This document shows positions 27,753-37,810 of a stretch of 64,000 bases of DNA, piece after piece (position 1 is the stretch's first letter; every line of letters starts with the position of its first letter). A program made the translations under genes and the position numbers. The notes beneath the pieces were generated by a model. The model was not told the origin of the DNA and ran no database searches. It was given only the letters and a program-made list of their open reading frames with translations. The stretch lies in assembly GCF_003148495.1 (NCBI RefSeq), contig NZ_QGGH01000011.1, positions 1 to 64,000 on the forward strand, in the 5' to 3' direction. Origin of the DNA: Mesorhizobium loti. Its GTDB lineage: Bacteria; Pseudomonadota; Alphaproteobacteria; Rhizobiales; Rhizobiaceae.

Positions 27753-28616
27753 GTGAGAGAGCCCTTCAGTTTCGGTACGCCGGAACGTCGGCGCTTTGCC
27801 ATGCAGTTCGGATATGACATGCGGCCGTCCTTCTGGCAGGAAGTCCGTTCGAATTCGCATCTGGTGATCGCCGCGATCGGCACCGCCGCACTGCTTGGCG
27901 TCGCCGCGGTGGCACTGTGGCTGGCTTTGCCGGCCAATGACAGGCAGGCGGCCGCGAGCCCCGAGCAGACCATTCCGACCATTCCGGTGAAAACGACGAA
28001 AATCGCCCCGGTGGGGGCCGCAGTCGCTGCGGCGGCCGTGCCGCAGGCGCGCAAGTCCGACGCGGTTTCACCAAGTGTGGCGGCCGCGCAAACCAACGTA
28101 CAAGCACTCGCGGCCAACGATCCTCGTTGGACCGGTTCGCAGCCGAAGGCTGCATCCGCTTCGGACGCGCCTGCTCCCAGCCAGATGGCGAACCAGGCCG
28201 AACAGGCGCCGGACAAGCCGACGGCGGCATTCGTGCAGCCGGCAACCGATACTGATGCCAGCACCGAACTCGCCAAGGTTGCCGCGCCGACCGCAGCGGC
28301 GGGCAGCCATCCCGATGGCGCACAAACCGCAGCCATCCCCACGGTGCAGCCGCAAGTGCCGGAGCAGCAGCCCGCGGCGGCGGAAAGCGACGGCAGCCAG
28401 GCCAAGGCGAAGCCCAGGAAGCTCGCAGCCGCCGGAACGGGGCGTATCCTGAGGACCGTGACCATGCGAAGCGGTCCGAAGAAAAATGCCGCCGCCATCG
28501 GCACGGTGCCGGCGAGAACCTCGGTGCAGGTAATGAGCTGCAAGCAATGGTGCCAGATCACCTACAACGGCAAGACCGGCTGGGTCTACAAGAGCTACAT
28601 CAAGACCGGCGCCTGA
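27753..28616 (+). CDS. Membrane-anchored protein with C-terminal bacterial SH3 domain
   Basis: About 287 residues. I choose the GTG at 27753 because GGAGGTG lies 8 nt ahead; an ATG at 27738 is the alternative. A cytoplasmic stretch of about 35 residues precedes one transmembrane helix (LVIAAIGTAALLGVAAVALWLAL), then a long Ala/Pro/Gln-rich linker, and an SH3b domain at the end (ILRTVTMRSGPKKNAAAIGT ... CKQWCQITYNGKTGWVYKSY). Such domains bind peptidoglycan peptides, so a periplasmic wall-facing role is likely. Two cysteines in CKQWC could pair. Confidence 0.8.
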   Translation: MREPFSFGTPERRRFAMQFGYDMRPSFWQEVRSNSHLVIAAIGTAALLGVAAVALWLALPANDRQAAASPEQTIPTIPVKTTKIAPVGAAVAAAAVPQARKSDAVSPSVAAAQTNVQALAANDPRWTGSQPKAASASDAPAPSQMANQAEQAPDKPTAAFVQPATDTDASTELAKVAAPTAAAGSHPDGAQTAAIPTVQPQVPEQQPAAAESDGSQAKAKPRKLAAAGTGRILRTVTMRSGPKKNAAAIGTVPARTSVQVMSCKQWCQITYNGKTGWVYKSYIKTGA

Positions 28617-28671
28617 CAGCCACCGCAACCTGTCGCCGAAACGCTGGCTGCGTTGGCGTACCTCTTGTTTT

Positions 28672-28720
28672 GGTGCATTTCGTTGCCCCAAAATCGCTTC
28701 GCACTTTTGGGCGACATACA
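28672..28720. repeat. Mesorhizobium-type intergenic palindrome
   Basis: GCCCCAAAA and TTTTGGGC arms around CGCTTCGCAC, with outer TGCATTTCGTTG and CGACATACA. I recall closely similar elements, with arms around CCCAAAA/TTTTGGG, in many intergenic regions of Mesorhizobium. Here it may also end transcription between the convergent SH3 and SDR genes. Confidence 0.55.
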
Positions 28721-28728
28721 CCAGGCTT

Positions 28729-29475
28729 TCAGATACAGCGGCCGCCGTCGACCTCGATCGCCACACCGGTGATGAAGGCCGCCTCGTCCGAGGCAAGCCA
28801 GAGCGCTGCGTTAGCAATGTCGAGTGGCGTCGAAAGCCGGCCGAGCGGGATCGATGCCCGAAACTTCTCGCGGATTTCGGGCGTATCGGCACCCATGAAC
28901 TTCTCCAGCATGCCGGTCTCGCCGGCAACCGGACAGAGGCAGTTTACGCGGATGTTCTTCGGCGCGAGTTCCACCGCCATCGATTTGGTGGCGGTGATCG
29001 CCCAGCCTTTCGACGCATTGTACCAGGTGAGACCCGGTCGCGGCCGCAGACCTGCGGTGGAGGCGGTGGTCAGGATGACGCCGCCGCCTTGCCGTTCCAT
29101 GATCGGCACCACGGCCAGCGCCGCGTGATAGATCGCCTTCATGTTGACCGCGGTGATCAGGTCGAAGGTTTCCTCGTCGACATTGAGCATGTCGCCGTTG
29201 CGATGGGTGTAGCCGGCATTGTTGACCATGATGTCGATGCGGCCGAAGGCGCTTTTGGCGGCATAGACCATCTCGTCGAATTCGGAGCGCAGCGAAACAT
29301 CCGTCTGGGTCCAGATCGCCGCTTCACCAATATCGCTGGCGACGCGCTCCGCACCCTTGGCATTGAGATCGGCGACAACGACCCTGGCGCCCTCCTCGGC
29401 AAAGCGCCTGGCGATGCCCTCGCCAAAGCCCGACGCGGCACCAGTGATGACGGCAACCTTGTTTTCCAGACGCAT
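28729..29475 (-). CDS. Short-chain dehydrogenase/reductase (SDR)
   Basis: A 248-residue classical SDR. The NAD(P) site is TGAASGFGEGIA, followed by an acidic residue in VVVADLNAKG that favours NAD. NNAGY, the catalytic Ser in TTASTAG and YNASK (Tyr, Lys) are present, and the C-terminal ITGVAIEVDGG is typical. Start at MRLENKVAV (29475); an ATG 15 bp upstream is equally possible. The substrate is not readable. It is divergent from zwf. Confidence 0.88.
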   Translation of the reverse strand: MRLENKVAVITGAASGFGEGIARRFAEEGARVVVADLNAKGAERVASDIGEAAIWTQTDVSLRSEFDEMVYAAKSAFGRIDIMVNNAGYTHRNGDMLNVDEETFDLITAVNMKAIYHAALAVVPIMERQGGGVILTTASTAGLRPRPGLTWYNASKGWAITATKSMAVELAPKNIRVNCLCPVAGETGMLEKFMGADTPEIREKFRASIPLGRLSTPLDIANAALWLASDEAAFITGVAIEVDGGRCI

Positions 29476-29790
29476 GTTTTTCCCGCTCATGACTGGTGAC
29501 GGTCTACCAGTGCGCCAACGGCGCTCATCCGCGCAAAGCCACGGCTTCTGACCGGATTGGTCGAAAGATGTGCGGTCATTGCCGATTTCTCCTTTGGCTT
29601 TCGCCTCGATCCCGCTCTATGCTGCAACTGCGAAGGCTTCCGGAGCCGCGCCTGTCGACAAGCCCCCAGGTCATCGGACTGTCAAGGGGCAGGCGCATAC
29701 ACCCAGATGTGACACCATGGCACTGGAAAATTTAAATCGATTAGATTATATCAGCCGCGTCACAGCGACCGGCGTCAAAGCGGACAGACC
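29476..29790. other. Divergent promoter region of the SDR gene and zwf
   Basis: About 315 bp without a credible gene. The stretch near 29725-29760 is AT-rich (AAAATTTAAATCGATTAGAT) against a GC-rich background and is the likeliest zwf promoter or operator. ATCGAT lies at its centre. No named regulator site is recognisable. Confidence 0.4.
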
Positions 29791-31260
29791 ATGACCAGCC
29801 AGATCATCCCCGTCGACCCTTTCGACTTCATCATTTTCGGCGGCACCGGCGATCTGTCGGAGCGCAAGCTTCTGCCGTCGCTCTACTATCGCCAGCGCGA
29901 CCATCAATTCTCCGAGCCGACGCGCATCATCGGCACGTCACGCTCGAAGATGAGCGATGAGGAATTCCAGGCCTTCGCCAAGCAGGCGATCTCCGAGCAC
30001 GTCAAACCGGCCGATATCGACGCCAAGGAACTGAAGACCTTTCTGGCACGCCTCTCTTATGTCTCGGCCGATGCGACAAGCGGGGCCGGATTCGACAAAT
30101 TGAAGAAGGCGATCGGCGACAGCGACCGCATCCGCGCCTTCTACCTGGCGGTGGCGCCAGCGCTGTTCGGCGATATCTCGCATAAGCTGAAAGAGCACAA
30201 TCTGATCACGCCGAACTCCCGCATCGTGCTGGAGAAGCCGATCGGCCGCGACCTTGCCTCGGCGCAAGCGCTCAACGACCTGGTCGGCGACGATTTCCAC
30301 GAAAGCCAGATCTTCCGCATCGACCACTATCTCGGCAAGGAGACGGTGCAGAATCTGATGGCGCTGCGCTTTGCCAACGCGCTGTACGAGCCGCTGTGGA
30401 ACTCCGCCCATATCGACCACGTGCAGATCACCGTGGCCGAGACCGTTGGGCTGGAAGACCGCGTCACCTATTACGACAAGGCCGGCGCGCTGCGCGACAT
30501 GGTGCAGAACCATATGCTGCAGCTCTTGTGCCTCGTCGCCATGGAAGCGCCGTCGTCGATGGATGCAGACGCGGTGCGCGACGAGAAGCTAAAGGTGCTG
30601 CGGGCGTTGAAGCGCATCAACGGCAACGAGGCGCCGAAGCACACCGTGCGTGGCCAGTACCGCGCAGGCGCCTCGGCCAGCGGAGCTGTAAAGGGCTATG
30701 TCGAGGAGCTTGCCCACGACAGCAACACCGAGACCTTCGTCGCCATCAAGGCCGAGATCGGCACCTGGCGCTGGGCGGGCGTTCCGTTCTACCTCAGGAC
30801 CGGCAAGCGGCTGGCGACCAGGGTTTCGGAAATCGTCATCGAATTCAAGCCGATCCCGCATTCGATCTTCGGCGACAGCGCCGGGCCGATCTTCGCCAAC
30901 CAGTTGGTCATCCGGCTGCAGCCCGACGAAGGCGTCAAGCAGTTCATCATGATCAAGGACCCGGGTCCGGGCGGCATGCGGCTGCGCCAGATCTCGCTCG
31001 ACATGAGCTTCGCGCAATCCTTCGATGGCCGCGCGCCGGATGCCTATGAGCGGCTGATCATGGATGTCATCCGTGGCAACCAGACCCTGTTCATGCGCCG
31101 CGACGAAGTCGAAGCGGCCTGGAAATGGATCGATCCGATCCAGAACGCCTGGGAAAGCGCCAGACAGGAAGCGCAGGGCTATACGGCAGGCACCTGGGGT
31201 CCCTCGGCCTCGATAGCGCTGATCGAACGTGACGGGCGGACATGGCACGAGAGCAATTGA
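29791..31260 (+). CDS. zwf: Glucose-6-phosphate 1-dehydrogenase
   Basis: A 489-residue enzyme that oxidises glucose-6-phosphate to 6-phosphogluconolactone with NADP. The nucleotide fold is FIIFGGTGDLSERKLLPSLY, and the active-site block is RIDHYLGKETVQNLMALRF with its catalytic His/Lys. GTWRWAGVPFYLRTGKRL and the C-terminal WKWIDPI are conserved. Full length. First gene of zwf-pgl-edd, the Entner-Doudoroff operon of rhizobia. It overlaps pgl by 19 bp. Confidence 0.97.
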   Translation: MTSQIIPVDPFDFIIFGGTGDLSERKLLPSLYYRQRDHQFSEPTRIIGTSRSKMSDEEFQAFAKQAISEHVKPADIDAKELKTFLARLSYVSADATSGAGFDKLKKAIGDSDRIRAFYLAVAPALFGDISHKLKEHNLITPNSRIVLEKPIGRDLASAQALNDLVGDDFHESQIFRIDHYLGKETVQNLMALRFANALYEPLWNSAHIDHVQITVAETVGLEDRVTYYDKAGALRDMVQNHMLQLLCLVAMEAPSSMDADAVRDEKLKVLRALKRINGNEAPKHTVRGQYRAGASASGAVKGYVEELAHDSNTETFVAIKAEIGTWRWAGVPFYLRTGKRLATRVSEIVIEFKPIPHSIFGDSAGPIFANQLVIRLQPDEGVKQFIMIKDPGPGGMRLRQISLDMSFAQSFDGRAPDAYERLIMDVIRGNQTLFMRRDEVEAAWKWIDPIQNAWESARQEAQGYTAGTWGPSASIALIERDGRTWHESN

Positions 31261-31958
31261 ACAGCGCCGCCTATAGCTGGAACGGCTTCGCCGGGCGCCA
31301 GGAATTGGCGGCGGCGCTTGCCGGTCATGTCGCCGGCCGCCTGACCAACGCAATCGCCGAGCGCGGCACGGGGCTGCTCGCCGTCTCCGGCGGCACTACG
31401 CCGGCAAAATTCTTCGCCGCCCTTTCGGCGATACCCATCGCCTGGGACAGGGTGATCGTGACGCTGGTCGACGAGCGCTTCGTGCCAGCCTCCTCGCCGC
31501 GTTCCAACGCCGGCCTGGTGGCCGCCAATCTGCTGCAGAACGCGGCCAGGGCGGCGCGCTTCGTGCCGCTCTATCACGAAGCCACCAGCATCGAGGATGC
31601 GGCTTCATCCGACAATGCGGCGCTCCAGTCCCTGCCCTGGCCGCTCGATGTCGTCGTGCTCGGCATGGGGCCGGATGGCCACACCGCCTCGTTCTTTCCC
31701 GATGCCGACGACCTGGCAACGCTGCTCGACCCGTCTTCCGACAGGATCGTGCTGCCGGTTCATGCGGCAAGTGCGGGCGAGCCGCGGCTGACCCTGTCGC
31801 TGGCGCGCATCGTCAATGCCGGCTTCATCGCGCTGCACATCGAAGGCGAGGACAAGCGCACCGCCTTCGACAGCGCGGTGGCACCTGGACCGCGAAAGCC
31901 AATCCGCGCCGTGCTCGACGCCGCACACAAGCCCGTAGAGGTTTTCTGGGCCCCCTGA
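31242..31958 (+). CDS. pgl: 6-phosphogluconolactonase
   Basis: A 238-residue hydrolase opening 6-phosphogluconolactone. The conserved blocks are LLAVSGGTTPAKFFAALS (phosphate loop), VIVTLVDERFVPASSPRSNA, and VVLGMGPDGHTASFFPDAD with the catalytic His. It starts within the last six codons of zwf, giving tight coupling. It is of the devB/SOL type usual next to zwf. Confidence 0.95.
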   Translation: MAREQLNSAAYSWNGFAGRQELAAALAGHVAGRLTNAIAERGTGLLAVSGGTTPAKFFAALSAIPIAWDRVIVTLVDERFVPASSPRSNAGLVAANLLQNAARAARFVPLYHEATSIEDAASSDNAALQSLPWPLDVVVLGMGPDGHTASFFPDADDLATLLDPSSDRIVLPVHAASAGEPRLTLSLARIVNAGFIALHIEGEDKRTAFDSAVAPGPRKPIRAVLDAAHKPVEVFWAP

Positions 31959-32029
31959 TTTGAACTTGCTGAGGGTCCCGGCGGACAGCCGGATTGTGTT
32001 CCGGGACCTCGCCTGAAAGGACCGACACC

Positions 32030-33853
<1,824 letters not shown>

Positions 33854-33869
33854 TGGGATCACCATCCTG

Positions 33870-33910
33870 CCCATGAAAAAGGGCGGCTCGTGGCCGCCCT
33901 TTTTCATGGG
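33870..33910. terminator. Strong bidirectional terminator between edd and the vWA gene
   Basis: CCCATGAAAAAGGGCGGC and GCCGCCCTTTTTCATGGG form a perfect 18-bp stem with the 5-nt loop TCGTG. The A/T runs inside the stem provide a U-tract in both directions, suiting the convergent gene pair. Confidence 0.9.
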
Positions 33911-33920
33911 GTTAAGGCAG

Positions 33921-35585
33921 TTACTTGACGGTGACCTCGACGCGTTCGCCGGCCTTGACCGTAGCCGTACCTTCCTTTGAGTCGTTGTCGGAGGTGTCGG
34001 CGACAATCGCGTAGTCGCCAGCCGGCAGCGTGGTCTGGAACTTCGCGTCGTAGTTATAGCCGATCGACTTGCGGTTGCCGTTGATGTCCTTCTTCGTCTC
34101 GAAAATCTCGATCTTCGAGGCGCCGGGCGCGGTGATTGCCAGCACGCCGGCATTCATGGCCACTTTCACGTCCTGAGACTCACCGGCCTTCACCGTGAAC
34201 GGCTGCTCGACCTCTGCCAACTCGACCGTCGCGATCAAAACATAGTCGTCCGGCGGCAGATCGAACTTGCTGTCGGGACCATAGGCATAGGTCACTTCTT
34301 CCCTGGTCCCGTCGATCTTCTTCTTCGCCTTGAACACCTTAAAGCCGATGCCCGAACCGTCAGCCTTGTCGCCGCCAGCGGTATAGTAGGCGTTGGCAAC
34401 GATATGCCCGACGCCGACGATGATGTCCTTTTCGACCGTTTTGCCGGCAGCGAGCGGAATCGTTTCGGCCGCCACGCCCTGGCCGATCGTGACCGTCACT
34501 TTCTCGTCACCGGCCGGCAACACGATCTTGGTGGTGCCATAGTAGGTCGCGGGTGCATCGGCGCCCGGGTAGTCGATCACGACAGCCGCGCCGTCGACAA
34601 CATCCGCCCCCGCGCTTGGTCGCGGATGAATGATGAGCGTGCCGGCATTCAACGTGAACACCGGCTTGTAGACCTGGCCTGCCTCGATCTTGAGCTTCTG
34701 TTCGGTCTTGGCCTCACCGTCGCGCGCAACGATAATGTAGTCGCCCGGCTCCAGATTTCCTTTGTAGGCGCCGTATTCGGTGGTGACGTTGTCGCCGCGC
34801 GTGCCGTCGGATTTCGCCTTGTAGATCTCCCAGGCATTTCCGTCGGTGACAGGATCGCCGCCTTCGGCAAGCACTGCGGTGGGCAGAAGATTGAATTCCG
34901 GCTTGGCAGGCTCGGGCGCCGGTGCTGGGGCCGGTGCCGGCGCTGGTTCGGGTGCAGGCGCCGGTGCTGCGACGGTCTCGACAAGCGCCTCCTGCAGCGC
35001 CTTCTCGTCGGAGGCCTGGATGTATTTGCCGCCGGTGTTGTCGGCGAGGCAGGCAATCTGCTTGCCCTCATCGGCGGTGAGGCCGAAGCCGACGACATCG
35101 GCGGTGAAGTCGACGCCGGATGCTTCAAGCTCCTTGCCAAGCGCGCAAGGGTCGCCACCGCATGTTTCGAGCCCGTCGGTGATGAGCACCACGGTCGCCT
35201 TGTCCTCGGTGTATTTCAACGCTTCGGCCGCCTGCTTGACGGCCGCCGTCAGCGGCGTCTTGCCGAGGAATTTCAGGCTGTCGGCGGCGGCCGAAATGGC
35301 GCTGGCAGAACCTGCCTGTGGCGGCACGATCAACTGAATGTCGTCGCAGCTGCCCTTTTCGCGATGGCCATAGGCCATGAAGCCGATCTCGTCCTCGGCG
35401 GGGACCGATTGAAGCACGGACCTCAGCGATTCACGGGCGATCTCGAGCTTGGGCTTGCCGTCGATCTGCGCCCACATCGAGCCGGAAGCATCGAGAATGA
35501 TGATGACCTTGTTTGCGGCAAAGCCGAGTGTCGTCATCGACAAAAGAAGGATCGCCGCAGCGACGCCCCGTGCAAGTCCCGCCAT
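33921..35585 (-). CDS. Secreted von Willebrand factor A-domain protein
   Basis: A protein of about 554 residues, started at 35585 behind GGAGATA. It has a signal peptide (MAGLARGVAAAILLLSMTTL, cleavage after GFAA), then a vWA domain with the MIDAS motif DASGS (VIIILDASGSMWAQI), TPLTAA and ITDGLETCGG. A Pro/Ala spacer (repeated APAPAPEP) follows, then three or four beta-sandwich carboxypeptidase-regulatory-like repeats ending in DYVLIA or DYIIVA strands. An exported, metal-binding adhesion or scaffold protein is likely. Four cysteines lie in the vWA part. No secretion partner is nearby. Confidence 0.85.
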   Translation of the reverse strand: MAGLARGVAAAILLLSMTTLGFAANKVIIILDASGSMWAQIDGKPKLEIARESLRSVLQSVPAEDEIGFMAYGHREKGSCDDIQLIVPPQAGSASAISAAADSLKFLGKTPLTAAVKQAAEALKYTEDKATVVLITDGLETCGGDPCALGKELEASGVDFTADVVGFGLTADEGKQIACLADNTGGKYIQASDEKALQEALVETVAAPAPAPEPAPAPAPAPAPEPAKPEFNLLPTAVLAEGGDPVTDGNAWEIYKAKSDGTRGDNVTTEYGAYKGNLEPGDYIIVARDGEAKTEQKLKIEAGQVYKPVFTLNAGTLIIHPRPSAGADVVDGAAVVIDYPGADAPATYYGTTKIVLPAGDEKVTVTIGQGVAAETIPLAAGKTVEKDIIVGVGHIVANAYYTAGGDKADGSGIGFKVFKAKKKIDGTREEVTYAYGPDSKFDLPPDDYVLIATVELAEVEQPFTVKAGESQDVKVAMNAGVLAITAPGASKIEIFETKKDINGNRKSIGYNYDAKFQTTLPAGDYAIVADTSDNDSKEGTATVKAGERVEVTVK

Positions 35586-35711
35586 CGATATCTCCTCAAA
35601 TCCGCCCCTGATCCGGGCGGGAAAGCTATTTGACGCTGCGTCAGGACACAAGTCCGGGCGCGGCTGTGAGGGAGCCGAATGCCAAACTTTTCGGCGAAAG
35701 CGAAAATCCGC

Positions 35712-36710
35712 TCAGTAGGTCGTGCGGCGCTCTTCCGAGGGCGGCCTGCCGAATTGCAGCCGGTAGCTCTGGGCGAAGTAGGAATGCGAGGTGAAGCCGG
35801 TCGCGATCGCCACATCGAGGATCGGCATGTTGGTCTGGCGCAGCAATTCGCGCGCCCGCTCCAGCCGCAACCGCATGTAATAACGGCCGGGCGTGACGCT
35901 GAGATGGCGCAGGAACAGGCGCTCGACCTGGCGCACCGACAGGCCGGCGGATTTGGCCAGTTGCACGGCCGACAGCGGCTCGTCGAGGTGGTCGGCCATC
36001 AGTTCGACGATGCGCCTGAGCTTCTCCGACTTGCCGGTCAGGTCGCGTTCCGGCCCGACACGCTGGCGGTCTCCGGCCGAGCGGATGCGTTCATGCTGGA
36101 ACTGGTTGGCGACGCCATTGGCGAGATTCGAACCGAAATCGCCGCGCACGATCTCCAGCATCAGGTCGATCGAGGTGGTGCCGCCGGCGCAGGTATAACG
36201 CTTGCGATCGATCTCGAAGACGTTGCCCGTGCAGTTGATGTCGGGGAACCGTTCGACGAAGCCTGCGCGATTTTCCCAATGGATAGTGCAGCGATAGCCT
36301 TCGAGCTGGCCGGCCTCAGCCAGCAGGTAGGAACCGACCGACAAGGCACCCAGTGCATTGCCGCGCCGGCCCCAGCTGCGCAGTGCCGCCAGCACCTTGC
36401 TCTTGCCAGGAAATTCCGTCGTCAGCCCGACCGAGACGAAGAGGATGTCGACAGGCGGCAGGTCGGCAACGGCGTAGTCGATCTTGAGCGGTAGGCCATT
36501 GGAGGCCATCACCGGATCGCCGTCGGCCGACACCGTGGTCCAGCCATAGAAGTCGCGGCCGAGCAACCGATTTGCCGACCGGAACGTGTCGATCGCCGCG
36601 GCCAGCGAGAACATGGAGAACTTGTCGACCAGCAGGAAAGCGAACTGCCGGCCGCCTTGAACGGGATCGGTTATGGCCGGCCGTTCCAAGGGAATAGTGG
36701 GGTTCGGCAA
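35712..36710 (-). CDS. GlxA-type AraC-family regulator (DJ-1/PfpI domain plus HTH)
   Basis: About 332 residues: a DJ-1/PfpI-like sensor half (QFAFLLVDKFSMFSLAAAID ... LGALSVGSYLLAEAGQLEGY) and a C-terminal AraC helix-turn-helix (LSAVQLAKSAGLSVRQVERL; IATGFTSHSYFAQSYRLQFG). The first strand (FAFLLV) precedes the only early ATG (36614), so starting there would cut the fold. I therefore favour a TTG start at 36710, or 36689, about 20-40 bp after the folD stop. Related regulators control betaine, carnitine or arginine use; the target here is unknown. It follows folD in the same direction. Confidence 0.8.
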   Translation of the reverse strand: MPNPTIPLERPAITDPVQGGRQFAFLLVDKFSMFSLAAAIDTFRSANRLLGRDFYGWTTVSADGDPVMASNGLPLKIDYAVADLPPVDILFVSVGLTTEFPGKSKVLAALRSWGRRGNALGALSVGSYLLAEAGQLEGYRCTIHWENRAGFVERFPDINCTGNVFEIDRKRYTCAGGTTSIDLMLEIVRGDFGSNLANGVANQFQHERIRSAGDRQRVGPERDLTGKSEKLRRIVELMADHLDEPLSAVQLAKSAGLSVRQVERLFLRHLSVTPGRYYMRLRLERARELLRQTNMPILDVAIATGFTSHSYFAQSYRLQFGRPPSEERRTTY

Positions 36711-36730
36711 AGCTGCGGCTTTCTGGCGGG

Positions 36731-37630
36731 TCAGAAGGACGGCCGTTTCAATCCGGCCGCAAGGTAGGCAGAGGCTAACGTATTGGCCATCAGCATGGCA
36801 ATGGTCATCGGCCCGACACCGCCGGGCACCGGCGTGATGGCGCCGGCGGCCTTGGCCGCTTCGGCATAGGCAACATCGCCAACGAGGCGCGACTTGCCCT
36901 CGCCCTTTTCCGGCGCCGGAATGCGGTTGATGCCGACATCGATGACGGTGGCGCCCGGCTTCACCCAATCGCCCCTGATCATCTCCGGCCGGCCGACGGC
37001 CGCGACAAGAATGTCTGCGGTGCGGGCCAGTGCCGGCAGATCCTTCGTGCGGCTGTGCGCGACGGTGACGGTGCAGTTGGCGGCAAGCAGGAGGTTGGCC
37101 ATCGGCTTGCCGACGATGTTGGAGCGGCCGACGACGACGGCATTGAGGCCGGACAGGTCCTTGCCGCGCACACGCTCGATCAAAAGCATCGAGCCCGCCG
37201 GCGTGCAAGGCACGAAGGCGGTCTCGAGTTCACCGGTGCCGAGCTTGCCGACATTGATGAAATGGAAGCCGTCGACATCCTTTTCCGGCGCGATGGTCTG
37301 GATGATCTTGCCGGCGTCGATATGGGCCGGCAGCGGAAGCTGTACCAGGATGCCGTTGATGGCCGGATCGGCGTTGAGGTCGCCGATGATCTTCAGCAAT
37401 GCCTGTTCGGAGGTTTCGGCCGGCAGCGTGTGCTGGACGGAATGAAAGCCGCATTCCTTGGCGGTGCGCGATTTGGAGGCGACATAGACCTGGCTGGCCG
37501 GATCCTCGCCGACGATGACCACGGCAAGACCGGGCTTGGCGTTGCCTTTGGCAACCAGCTCGGCCGTCAGGGCCTTGACCGTCCGCACCACATCTTCAGC
37601 CACGCTCTTACCATCAATCACTTCGGCCAT
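36731..37630 (-). CDS. folD: Methylenetetrahydrofolate dehydrogenase/cyclohydrolase FolD
   Basis: A 299-residue bifunctional enzyme interconverting methylene-, methenyl- and formyl-tetrahydrofolate. Active-site blocks are VGEDPASQVYVASKSRTAKE (catalytic Tyr/Lys), QLPLPAHID, PCTPAGSMLLIE, the NADP loop VVVGRSNIVGKPMANLLL and the signature PVPGGVGPMTIAMLMANT. Normal length. It supplies one-carbon units used by MetH, encoded about 18 kb away. The GlxA-type regulator lies directly behind it. Confidence 0.97.
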   Translation of the reverse strand: MAEVIDGKSVAEDVVRTVKALTAELVAKGNAKPGLAVVIVGEDPASQVYVASKSRTAKECGFHSVQHTLPAETSEQALLKIIGDLNADPAINGILVQLPLPAHIDAGKIIQTIAPEKDVDGFHFINVGKLGTGELETAFVPCTPAGSMLLIERVRGKDLSGLNAVVVGRSNIVGKPMANLLLAANCTVTVAHSRTKDLPALARTADILVAAVGRPEMIRGDWVKPGATVIDVGINRIPAPEKGEGKSRLVGDVAYAEAAKAAGAITPVPGGVGPMTIAMLMANTLASAYLAAGLKRPSF

Positions 37631-37656
37631 GGACCATCCTCAACACCAAAATGCCC

Positions 37657-37690
37657 AAGCGCGTCGCTTCCGGAAGCGACGCGCTTTTTG
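37657..37690 (+). terminator. Terminator-like perfect palindrome upstream of folD
   Basis: AAGCGCGTCGCTTCC and GGAAGCGACGCGCTT form a perfect 15-bp palindrome followed by TTTTGATCTTT on the plus strand. No plus-strand gene precedes it, and on the minus strand it lies between the Wzz-like gene and folD. It may separate those two units or be a repeat element. Confidence 0.5.
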
Positions 37691-37810
37691 ATCTTTCACC
37701 GCGTGGCATTTTCACGAAAATTCCAACACGCAATCCCGCCAAAGCGCCTTCCCATGCCGTTTACGCGAAACCGGCATGTTTTTGTACGGCACAGCGAAGA
37801 ATTTTGTGGC

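Noticed and set aside
36711..37208. N-terminal extension of the GlxA-type regulator into folD
   Set aside because: These codons are the out-of-frame shadow of folD.
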